Of a stretch of 64,000 nt of DNA, positions 57,577-64,000 are shown piece by piece. Below the pieces are notes generated by a model, which worked only from the letters and a program-made list of their open reading frames with translations, did not search any database and was not told the DNA's origin. The stretch lies in contig NZ_JACVQF010000234.1 of assembly GCF_014534645.1 (NCBI RefSeq), forward strand, positions 1-64,000. Reading direction: 5' to 3'. The position numbers and the translations under genes were made by a program. Position 1 is the first letter of the stretch. Every line of letters begins with the position of its first letter. The DNA is from Streptomyces griseicoloratus. GTDB taxonomy: Bacteria > Actinomycetota > Actinomycetes > Streptomycetales > Streptomycetaceae.

Positions 57577-57604
57577 AGCCCCTTGCGCTATTGCGCCAGG
57601 GGCT
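57577..57604. terminator. Hairpin between the DAGK-like gene and purA
   Basis: Arms AGCCCCTTGCGC (57577-57588) and GCGCCAGGGGCT (57593-57604), one mismatch, TATT loop. It lies just upstream of the leftward gene's start and 125 bp before purA. It sits within a divergent promoter region, so it may act as leader attenuator or simply as a protein-binding site rather than a terminator. Confidence 0.45.
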
Positions 57605-57728
57605 TCGTCTATTCCGGGGCATCCGGTCCGACGGTTGGCGGCCAACGACGGTCGCGGTGTACGCGGCGGAAACCCTCCGTGCACGCTCTCGACCTTGGAC
57701 ATGCCCCGCCCGGAAGGGGTGTACGCGC

Positions 57729-59012
57729 GTGCCCGCACTTGTGCTGCTCGGTGCTCAGTGGGGTGACGAAGGCAAGGGAAAGGCGACGGACCTGCTCGGT
57801 GGTTCCGTCGACTATGTGGTGCGCTACCAGGGCGGCAACAACGCCGGCCACACGGTAGTCGTGGGTGACCAGAAGTACGCCCTCCACCTGCTCCCTTCCG
57901 GAATCCTGTCCCCCGGCTGCACGCCGGTCATCGGCAACGGCGTCGTCGTCGACCCCTCGGTCCTGCTCTCCGAGCTGAGCGGGCTGAACGAGCGCGGCGT
58001 CGACACGTCCAAGCTCCTGATCAGCGGAAACGCACACATCATCACGCCGTACAACGTGACCGTCGACAAGGTGACGGAACGCTTCCTCGGCAAGCGCAAG
58101 ATCGGGACCACCGGCCGCGGCATCGGCCCGACCTACGCCGACAAGATCAACCGCGTCGGTATCCGCGTGCAGGACCTGTACGACGAGTCGATCCTCACCC
58201 AGAAGGTCGAGGCGGCGCTCGACGTCAAGAACCAGATGCTCACCAAGCTCTACAACCGGCGCGCCATCGCCACGGGCCAGGTGGTCGAGGAGCTGCTGGG
58301 CTACGCGGACAAGCTCGCCCCGTACGTCGCCGACACCGTCCTGGTCCTCAACCAGGCCCTCGACGACGACAAGGTGGTCCTCTTCGAGGGCGGCCAGGGC
58401 ACGCTGCTGGACATCGACCACGGCACGTACCCCTTCGTGACCTCGTCGAACCCGACCGCGGGCGGTGCCTGCACCGGTGCCGGCGTCGGCCCGACCCGGA
58501 TCAGCCGCGTGATCGGCATCCTGAAGGCGTACACGACCCGCGTGGGCGCCGGACCGTTCCCGACCGAGCTGTTCGACGAGGACGGCGAGGCGCTGCGCCG
58601 CATCGGCGGCGAGCGGGGCGTGACGACGGGCCGCGACCGCCGCTGCGGCTGGTTCGACGCGGTGATCGCCCGTTACGCGACCAGGGTCAACGGCCTGACG
58701 GACTTCTTCCTGACGAAGCTGGACGTCCTGACCGGCTGGGAGCAGATCCCGGTCTGCGTCGCCTACGAGATCGACGGCAAGCGGGTCGAGGAGCTGCCGT
58801 ACTCGCAGTCGGACTTCCACCACGCGAAGCCGGTCTACGAGATGCTGCCGGGCTGGAGCGAGGACATCAGCAAGGCGAAGACCTTCTCCGACCTGCCGAA
58901 GAACGCCCAGGCGTACGTCAAGGCCCTGGAGGAGATGTCCGGCGCCCCGATCTCCGCGATCGGCGTGGGCCCGGGCCGGGACGAGACGATCGAGATCAAC
59001 TCGTTCCTGTAG
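57729..59012 (+). CDS. purA: Adenylosuccinate synthetase
   Basis: 427 residues from GTG 57729. P-loop-like [17 protein letters not shown] with the catalytic Asp, [20 protein letters not shown] with the catalytic His, [37 protein letters not shown], and [20 protein letters not shown]. It joins IMP and Asp with GTP in AMP synthesis. The length matches the family; the GTG was chosen because upstream in-frame codons read as filler. Confidence 0.97.
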   Translation: MPALVLLGAQWGDEGKGKATDLLGGSVDYVVRYQGGNNAGHTVVVGDQKYALHLLPSGILSPGCTPVIGNGVVVDPSVLLSELSGLNERGVDTSKLLISGNAHIITPYNVTVDKVTERFLGKRKIGTTGRGIGPTYADKINRVGIRVQDLYDESILTQKVEAALDVKNQMLTKLYNRRAIATGQVVEELLGYADKLAPYVADTVLVLNQALDDDKVVLFEGGQGTLLDIDHGTYPFVTSSNPTAGGACTGAGVGPTRISRVIGILKAYTTRVGAGPFPTELFDEDGEALRRIGGERGVTTGRDRRCGWFDAVIARYATRVNGLTDFFLTKLDVLTGWEQIPVCVAYEIDGKRVEELPYSQSDFHHAKPVYEMLPGWSEDISKAKTFSDLPKNAQAYVKALEEMSGAPISAIGVGPGRDETIEINSFL

Positions 59013-59091
59013 TCCGCGCAGCCGCCCCGGACGCTGCCGTTCGGCCCCCTCGGGCGGGCGGCGGCGCCGGGGCGGGTGTCGTATCGGGGGC

Positions 59092-59304
59092 ATGACCGAC
59101 CCTGCCCGCGACCCTGGCCGCGCGACTTCCTGCCAGGGCCCGTACGGCACCGAGGGCGACCCCGCGGACTGCGGTGACCCCGTCCGCTTCGAGGTCGCCC
59201 GGCACCGGCGCCCGCCGCTGAGGGTGTGCCCCGTGCACCTGGGACCGGCGCTCCTGCTCGCGGACGGCGTGTTGTGGCCGCCGGGGATTTCGCTGATCCG
59301 CTGA
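59092..59304 (+). CDS. Small hypothetical protein with three Cys
   Basis: 70 residues from ATG 59092. Visible features: SCQGPYGTEGDPADCGDPV, then RHRRPPLRVCPVHLGPAL, and a hydrophobic end (LLLADGVLWPPGISLIR). C-x(13)-C and C-x-x-H could bind zinc. Codon use is typical for the genome. No family recognised. Confidence 0.6.
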   Translation: MTDPARDPGRATSCQGPYGTEGDPADCGDPVRFEVARHRRPPLRVCPVHLGPALLLADGVLWPPGISLIR

Positions 59305-59373
59305 GGCCGAGGCGCACCGGAGTGGTTCACTGGGTGCGACCGACGCCCGGAGGACCCGGAAGGAAACCGCACG

Positions 59374-60258
59374 GTGCCCGCACCCGACCCGATGGCAGTG
59401 CAGTTCGAGCGGGACCGGCCCAGGCTGAGGGCGGTCGCGTACCGGATCCTCGGCTCGCTGAGCGAGGCCGACGACGCCCTCCAGGACGCCTGGCTGCGGG
59501 CCGACCGCGCGGACACGACCGCGGTGGAGAATCCTTCCGGCTGGCTCACCACGGTGGTCGCCCGGGTCTGCCTCAACATGCTGCGGGCGCGGGACGCGCG
59601 CCGCGAGGAAGAGCTGGACACCTCGGACCGGGGCCCGGCCCGCCCCTCTCCCGACCCGGAGGAGGAGGCCCTTCTCACCGACTCGGTCGGGCTCGCGCTG
59701 CTGGTCGTGCTGGACACGCTGGGCCCCGCCGAGCGGCTGGCGTTCGTCCTGCACGACATGTTCGACGTGCCCTTCGACGAGATCGCCGCGATGCTCGACA
59801 AGACCCCCGCCGCAGCCCGTCAGCTGGCCAGCCGGGCACGCCGCCGGGTCCGGGGCGTCCCCGCCCCCGAGGCCGACCTGCCCCGGCGGCGCCGCGCGGT
59901 CGACGCCTACCTGGCCGCCACGCGGGGCGGCGACTTCGACGCGCTGGTCGCCCTGCTCCACCCGGACGTCGTCCTGCGCGCCGACGCGGCGGTCGTGCCG
60001 ACCCCCGAGCCCTTCACCGTCACCGGCGTCGCGAGGGTGGCCCGGGGCGCGATGGCCTCCATGGGCCGGGCCCGTTTCGCGGACGTGGTCCTGGTCGACG
60101 GCCACGTGGGCATGGCGATGATCGAGAACGGCCGGCTGCGCGTGGTGCTCCGCTTCGCCTTCGCGGACGATGCCGACGGCGGCCTGATCACCGGCATCGA
60201 CCTGATCGCGGAGCCGGCGCGGCTGCGCGAACTGGAACTCGCCGTCCCGGACGCCTGA
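59374..60258 (+). CDS. ECF sigma factor with C-terminal SnoaL-like domain (SigJ type)
   Basis: 294 residues from GTG 59374 (GGAAGGA upstream). Sigma region 2: YRILGSLSEADDALQDAWLR. Sigma region 4: DVPFDEIAAMLDKTPAAARQ. A SnoaL/NTF2-like domain follows from about 175 (AVDAYLAATRGGDFDALVAL, DVVLRADAAVV). This is the ECF41/SigJ layout, in which the extension controls the sigma factor in place of an anti-sigma. No carboxymuconolactone-decarboxylase or oxidoreductase partner gene, common for ECF41, is adjacent. Confidence 0.92.
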   Translation: MPAPDPMAVQFERDRPRLRAVAYRILGSLSEADDALQDAWLRADRADTTAVENPSGWLTTVVARVCLNMLRARDARREEELDTSDRGPARPSPDPEEEALLTDSVGLALLVVLDTLGPAERLAFVLHDMFDVPFDEIAAMLDKTPAAARQLASRARRRVRGVPAPEADLPRRRRAVDAYLAATRGGDFDALVALLHPDVVLRADAAVVPTPEPFTVTGVARVARGAMASMGRARFADVVLVDGHVGMAMIENGRLRVVLRFAFADDADGGLITGIDLIAEPARLRELELAVPDA

Positions 60259-60286
60259 ACCGGAGACCGCGGCCGCCGGGGCCGGC

Positions 60287-60937
60287 TCAGCTGAAGACGA
60301 TCATCGATCCCTGCGCCAGGCTCCGCGTCGCGGCCGCGTGCAGTCCCAGCCAGACGTGGCGTTCGCGGGCGAAGGGACTGGGGTCGTACGGGGCCGGTAC
60401 GGCCGGCTCCTCCAACTCCGTCGGTGCCAGCGGCGGTTGGGGCGCCGCAGGAGGATTGGCCGGGTCGATGCCGAGGGACGGGGCGACGGCCTCCAGCTCC
60501 CGCAGCAGGCCGTGGGAGGAGCCCAAGGGGCCTCCGCCCGCCAGGAGTTCGTCGTCGGAGAGCGGATGCGGGAAGTCGACGGGGACGTACGCGCCCGCGT
60601 GGTCGTAGTGCCACACCAGGTGCGACTGCTGGGCCGTCGTCTCGAACATCTCCAGCAACTGCTCGTAGTCACCGCCCAGTTCGTCCACCGGCGTCACCGG
60701 CAGGCCGCAGAGCTGGAGCAGGTGCGCACGGCGCAGGAAGTGCAGCGCGTCGTAGTCGAAGCCGGCCACCGGGGCGACCTCGCCGGACAGCCCCGGCATG
60801 TACTGGTACACCGGCACCGGCGGCAGCCCGGCCTCGGCGAGCACCTTGTCGTATTGCGCGAGTTCCTCGGCGAACGGGTTGTCCGGGGTGTGGCACAAGA
60901 CGTCGACGAGCGGTACCAGCCACAGGTCACAGGCCAA
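60287..60937 (-). CDS. Conserved Streptomyces hypothetical protein
   Basis: 216 residues from a TTG at 60937 with AGGAG 7 bp upstream; a GTG at 60952 lacks a ribosome site. The protein begins with ACDLWLVPLVDVLCHTPDNP and contains AGFDYDALHFLRRAHLLQLC, LVWHYDHAGAYVPVDFP and LAGGGPLGSSHGLLREL, then Pro-rich stretches. Aromatic and Tyr-rich, soluble. I recall homologues in other streptomycetes, function unknown. Confidence 0.72.
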   Translation of the reverse strand: MACDLWLVPLVDVLCHTPDNPFAEELAQYDKVLAEAGLPPVPVYQYMPGLSGEVAPVAGFDYDALHFLRRAHLLQLCGLPVTPVDELGGDYEQLLEMFETTAQQSHLVWHYDHAGAYVPVDFPHPLSDDELLAGGGPLGSSHGLLRELEAVAPSLGIDPANPPAAPQPPLAPTELEEPAVPAPYDPSPFARERHVWLGLHAAATRSLAQGSMIVFS

Positions 60938-61067
60938 AGGAGGGCTCCTCACACAGCACGGTGGTCAGGGCAGCGTAGTCGGTGCGGCGCGGGGGCAAGT
61001 CCCCTCGGTTCCCCCTCGTGCAGGTCCCATACCCATGTGGGGCCGGACCACGTCACCCGGCGGCCCC

Positions 61068-61769
61068 TCATCCCGCGGCGAGCCGTTCGACGAGGGCGAG
61101 GGAGTGGGTGTTGTAGGCCTCGACGATGCCGCGGGCGGCCGTGGCGTCGCGGCGGGCGAGGGCGTCGACCAGCTCGGTGTGCCCGGACCACAGCACCCCG
61201 CGCAGATCGCTGAGCGTGCGCAGGTACTGCACCGTGCACACCCAGCTCTGGACGCGCAGCCGGTGCAGGAAGTCGGAGAGGTAGGCGTTGCCGAACAGGG
61301 CGGCGAGCTCGCGCCAGAAGCGCAGGTCGTAGCCGATCAGCACGGTGAGGTCACCGCAGGTGGCGGCGCGCTCGGCCTCCTCGCCGCGCCGGCGGACCCC
61401 GGCGAGGGCGGCGGCGAGGCGCGGATCGCCGGGCCGCAGCAGGTCCTGGCGGTCGGCGACGAGGGCCTGGAACATCCCGTCGGTGACCAGGCTGCGGGCC
61501 TCCACGATGCCGCGGAAGTCGGCCACGGAGTACTCGTGCACCCGGAAGCCGCGGTGGTGGTCGGCGTCGAGCAGCCCCTGCGCGGACAGGTCGACGAGGG
61601 CTTCGCGCACCGGGGTCGCGGACACCCCGTACTGGTCGGCGATCTCCTTGACGGTGAACTCCTGCCCCGGCTGGAGCCGCCCGGCGAGCACCTCGTCGCG
61701 GAGCGCGTCGGCGATCTGCTGCCGCAGGGTGCTGCGCGTGACGGAAACGTTGCCGCTGGGGCCGGGCAT
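61068..61769 (-). CDS. GntR/FadR-family regulator
   Basis: 233 residues from ATG 61769. N-terminal winged helix: TLRQQIADALRDEVLAGRL, VKEIADQYGVSATPVREAL (recognition helix), LLDADHHRGFRVHEYS. The all-helical FCD domain follows (about 90-225: RSLVTDGMFQALVADRQDLL, GYDLRFWRELAALFGNAYLS), which usually binds a carboxylate with a metal. It precedes the aminotransferase gene in the opposite order to a simple operon and has an unusual repeat cluster upstream. Confidence 0.92.
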   Translation of the reverse strand: MPGPSGNVSVTRSTLRQQIADALRDEVLAGRLQPGQEFTVKEIADQYGVSATPVREALVDLSAQGLLDADHHRGFRVHEYSVADFRGIVEARSLVTDGMFQALVADRQDLLRPGDPRLAAALAGVRRRGEEAERAATCGDLTVLIGYDLRFWRELAALFGNAYLSDFLHRLRVQSWVCTVQYLRTLSDLRGVLWSGHTELVDALARRDATAARGIVEAYNTHSLALVERLAAG

Positions 61770-61815
61770 GGTCGGGCGTCTCCTCGTCGCGTTCGGGCGG
61801 CGTGCTCACACAAGC

Positions 61816-61895
61816 ACTCGTGCACGTACTCGTGCACGTACAGCACTCGTGCACGTCCACGTACTCGCACAGGGTGCGGGCACATGTACTCGCAC
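61816..61895. promoter_or_regulatory. Cluster of 12-bp repeats ACTCGTGCACGT upstream of the GntR gene
   Basis: Perfect copies of ACTCGTGCACGT at 61816-61827, 61828-61839 and 61845-61856, then GTACTCGCAC at 61861-61870 and 61889-61898. Each contains the palindrome CGTGCACG. The cluster fills the 47-130 bp in front of the GntR gene, the region where GntR operators are expected, and follows the stop of the aminotransferase gene. Likely autoregulatory operator array. Confidence 0.6.
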
Positions 61896-61958
61896 ACGTC
61901 TACGAGCACGCCACCTTACGCGTTCGGGTCCCCTCCCCGGCCCCTCGCGGGGATTGCC

Positions 61959-63314
61959 CTACGCGGTGTACTCGTCCGCGACGGACAGTGCCGCGTCCAG
62001 AGCCGTCAGGGCCTCCTTCAGCTCCGCCTCGCTCACGTTGCACGGCGGCACCACGTGGGTCCGGTTCATGTTGACGAACGGCCACACGCCGTGGGCCTTG
62101 GCGGCGGCGGCGAACGCGGCCATCGGGGCGTTGTCCTGCCCGGTGGCGTTGTACGGCACCAGCGGCTCCCGGGTCTCCCGGTCCTTCACCAGCTCCAGCG
62201 CCCAGAACATGCCGACCCCGCGCACGTCGCCCACGCTGGGGTGCCGCTCCGCCAGGTCCCGCAGCGCGGGTCCGAGGACGTCGGAGCCGAGCCGGGCGGC
62301 GTGCTCGACGACGCCCTCCTCGGCCATCACGTTGATCGTGGCGACGGCGGCGGCGCAGGCCAGCGGGTGCCCGGAGTAGGTCAGGCCGCCGGGGTAGGGC
62401 CGCTTCGCGAAGGTCTCGGCGATCCTCCCGGAGATGGCGACACCGCCCAGCGGCACGTATCCCGAGTTCACGCCCTTGGCGAAGGTCATCAGGTCGGGCA
62501 CGACACCGAACAGGTCGGCCGCGAACCACTCACCGGTCCGCCCGAAGCCGGCCATCACCTCGTCCAGGACGAAGACGATCCCGTACTTGTCGCAGATCTC
62601 GCGGACCCCGGCCAGATAGCCGGCCGGCGGCACCATGATGCCCGCCGTGCCGGGGATGGTCTCCAGGACGATCGCGGCGACGGTCGACGGCCCCTCGAAG
62701 GCGATGGTCGTCTCCAGGTGCTCAAGAGCGCGTGCGCACTCCTGCTCCTCGGTCTCCGCGTAGAAGCGGGAGCGGTAGAGGAAGGGCGCCCAGAAGTGCA
62801 CGACACCGGCCGAGCCGCTGTCGGAGGCCCAGCGCCGGGGGTCGCCGGTGATGTTGATCGCCTGCTGGGTGCCGCCGTGGTACGAGCGGTACGCCGACAG
62901 CACCTTCGGGCGTCCCGTGTGCAGCCGCGCCATGCGCACGGCGTGCTCCACGGCGTCCGCGCCGCCGTTGGTGAAGAAGATCTTGTCGAGGTCGCCGGGG
63001 GTCCGCTCGGCGATCAGCCGTGCCGCCTCCGAGCGCGCCTCGATGGCGAACGCGGGCGCGAAGGTCGTCATCCGCGCCGCCTGCTCCTGGATCGCGGCGA
63101 CGACCTTCGGGTGCTGGTAGCCGATGTTGGTGTAGACGAGCCCGCTGGTGAGGTCGAGGTAGCGCTTGCCGTCGTAGTCCCAGAAGGAGGACCCCTCGGC
63201 GCCGGCGACGGCGAGCGGGTCGATGAGCTCCTGTGCGGACCAGGAGTGGAAGACGTGCGCACGGTCCGCGGCCTTCACGGCGGCGCCGGCCTTGGGGTTG
63301 GGCTGAGGGGTCAT
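61959..63314 (-). CDS. Class III PLP-dependent aminotransferase
   Basis: 451 residues from ATG 63314. Omega-aminotransferase/GABA-type fold: LDLTSGLVYTNIGYQHPK, FFTNGGADAVEHAVRMARLH, YRSYHGGTQQAINITG (PLP phosphate region), VFVLDEVMAGFGRTGEWFA (Asp pair) and PLP lysine in TFAKGVNSGYVPLGGVAIS. Substrates of the group include beta-alanine, GABA, putrescine and taurine. Adjacent GntR gene with FCD domain makes a carboxylate substrate plausible. Upstream gene order is divergent from the DJ-1 gene. Confidence 0.93.
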   Translation of the reverse strand: MTPQPNPKAGAAVKAADRAHVFHSWSAQELIDPLAVAGAEGSSFWDYDGKRYLDLTSGLVYTNIGYQHPKVVAAIQEQAARMTTFAPAFAIEARSEAARLIAERTPGDLDKIFFTNGGADAVEHAVRMARLHTGRPKVLSAYRSYHGGTQQAINITGDPRRWASDSGSAGVVHFWAPFLYRSRFYAETEEQECARALEHLETTIAFEGPSTVAAIVLETIPGTAGIMVPPAGYLAGVREICDKYGIVFVLDEVMAGFGRTGEWFAADLFGVVPDLMTFAKGVNSGYVPLGGVAISGRIAETFAKRPYPGGLTYSGHPLACAAAVATINVMAEEGVVEHAARLGSDVLGPALRDLAERHPSVGDVRGVGMFWALELVKDRETREPLVPYNATGQDNAPMAAFAAAAKAHGVWPFVNMNRTHVVPPCNVSEAELKEALTALDAALSVADEYTA

Positions 63315-63431
63315 GCGCCCGAGCGTAGATGTCCGCGATGCGGAAGCGGAATCGGCGTCCTGTCTGTGGTCCGGTGCTTTCCGCGACAGGTTGTCGACGC
63401 GACGGGGAGGGCGGATGAGGGACAGGGGTGA

Positions 63432-63470
63432 TTGACAGCGTGCTGTCCAACTGTCAGGATGCTGTCATAA
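63432..63470. promoter_or_regulatory. Repeated TGACAG/CTGTCA motifs upstream of the DJ-1 gene
   Basis: TTGACAG at 63432-63438, CTGTCCAACTGTCA at 63442-63455 and GCTGTCATAAG at 63460-63470, that is, direct and inverted copies of CTGTCA within 40 bp, 25 bp before the ribosome site. TTGACA can act as a -35 box. It looks like an overlapping promoter and operator. Confidence 0.5.
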
Positions 63471-63494
63471 GTCACCGGGATCCCAGGAGGAGCC

Positions 63495-64000
63495 ATGAAC
63501 GGCAGCACCGGCCACGACCGCAAGCCCGGCACCGTGTATCTCGCGGTGTACGACGCCCTGGCCGACTGGGAGACCGGCCACGCCACGGCCGAGCTGGCCC
63601 GCGCGGGGTACGAGATCCGCACCGTCGGCCCGTCCACCGCCCCCGTCAGGAGCATCGGCGGCCTGTCCATCCGGCCCGACCTCGCCCTGGCCGACGTACG
63701 GCCGGAGGACGCCGCCCTGCTGATCCTCCCGGGCGGCGACCTGTGGGACGCCGGCGACGACCTCGCCCCCTTCGCCCGCACCGCCCGCTCCTTCCTGGAC
63801 GCCGGCGTGCCCGTCGCCGCCATCTGCGGCGCCACCGCCGGCCTCGCGCGCGAGGGCCTGCTCGACGACCGAGCCCACACCGGCGCCGTCTCCTTCTACC
63901 TGGCGGCGACCGGCTACGCGGGCGGCGGCCGGTACGTCGAGGCGGACGCGGTCACCGACGGCGGCCTGATCACCGCCGGCCCCACCGAGCCGGTCGCCTT
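63495..64000 (+). CDS. DJ-1/PfpI family protein (3' truncated by window)
   Basis: The first 168 residues are visible from ATG 63495 (AGGAGGAG upstream). Class I glutamine-amidotransferase-like fold: GTVYLAVYDALADWETGHAT, ALLILPGGDLWDAGDDLAPF and the nucleophile elbow AAICGATAGLAREGLLDD with the Cys in A-I-C-G. Members act as chaperones, glyoxalases or peptidases; the exact one is not clear. Divergent from the class III aminotransferase. Confidence 0.85.
   Translation, partial: MNGSTGHDRKPGTVYLAVYDALADWETGHATAELARAGYEIRTVGPSTAPVRSIGGLSIRPDLALADVRPEDAALLILPGGDLWDAGDDLAPFARTARSFLDAGVPVAAICGATAGLAREGLLDDRAHTGAVSFYLAATGYAGGGRYVEADAVTDGGLITAGPTEPVA

Noticed and set aside
57577-57604. Purine riboswitch in front of purA
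   Set aside because: Only a simple hairpin was seen; the three-way junction core of purine riboswitches and its conserved loop bases are absent.

Overview
The window is a stretch of a Streptomyces chromosome. The evidence is very high G+C with strong third-position bias, many GTG starts and ATGA/GTGA overlaps, HspR-type heat-shock operators (HAIR), and a gene order that matches the dcd ... dnaK-grpE-dnaJ-hspR ... clpB ... pyrE-fba ... purA neighbourhood I know from S. coelicolor. That species-level comparison is from memory; no search was run.

Region 1 (1-6223) is the right end of an actinomycete integrative and conjugative element (AICE, pSAM2/SLP1 type). A TraB/FtsK DNA pump is followed by small spread proteins (one with an apparent frameshift), a RepSA-like initiator, a 70-aa excisionase and a tyrosine integrase. 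The integrase abuts the 3' end of a tRNA-Gly(CCC) gene, the integration target. The left end lies outside the window.

Region 2 (6496-7875) is core chromosome: an unlisted 52-aa Cys/His mini-protein, dCTP deaminase and a purine-type phosphoribosyltransferase. Region 3 (about 7896-11432) is a decayed island between two perfect hairpins. It has an orphan small ORF, a truncated out-of-place dnaA fragment, a mostly gene-free stretch, a broken XRE-type regulator and a large serine recombinase.

Region 4 (11458-23024) holds a Yip1-like membrane protein, an FG-GAP lipoprotein, a membrane-bound Fe-S oxidoreductase, a degenerate MraY/WecA-like protein with a long repetitive tail, and the dnaK-grpE-dnaJ-hspR operon with two HAIR operators. 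clpB further on (28470) carries a third HAIR and belongs to the same HspR regulon.

Region 5 (23224-28271) is the most unusual part. It has a solitary sugar-binding lipoprotein, then three paralogous LuxR-type regulators with a TrmB/PLD-like sensor domain. These lie beside a 68-aa secreted-peptide-like gene ending in NDTIWS and a 111-aa Rieske-domain relative that has lost its iron-sulfur ligands. I propose this as a peptide-linked regulatory or RiPP-like cassette.

Region 6 (28470-52874) is mostly core and metabolic: clpB, YbjN-like protein, aminotransferase, a membrane polyamine-synthase-like protein, CoxG-like protein, aldose epimerase, pyrE, fba, a tryptophan-to-anthranilate kynurenine cluster (dioxygenase, kynureninase, likely formamidase), two hydrolase/acyltransferase genes, two tandem paralogous NarL-type two-component systems and a cytochrome P450. 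Three intergenic gaps here carry different GC-rich tandem repeats.

Region 7 (52854-64000) has a GbsR/MarR-type regulator divergent from an ABC exporter, a degenerate diacylglycerol-kinase-like protein, purA, an ECF sigma factor with a SnoaL-like tail, a conserved Streptomyces hypothetical, a GntR regulator with a cluster of 12-bp repeats in front of it, a class III aminotransferase, and the start of a DJ-1/PfpI protein cut by the window edge.
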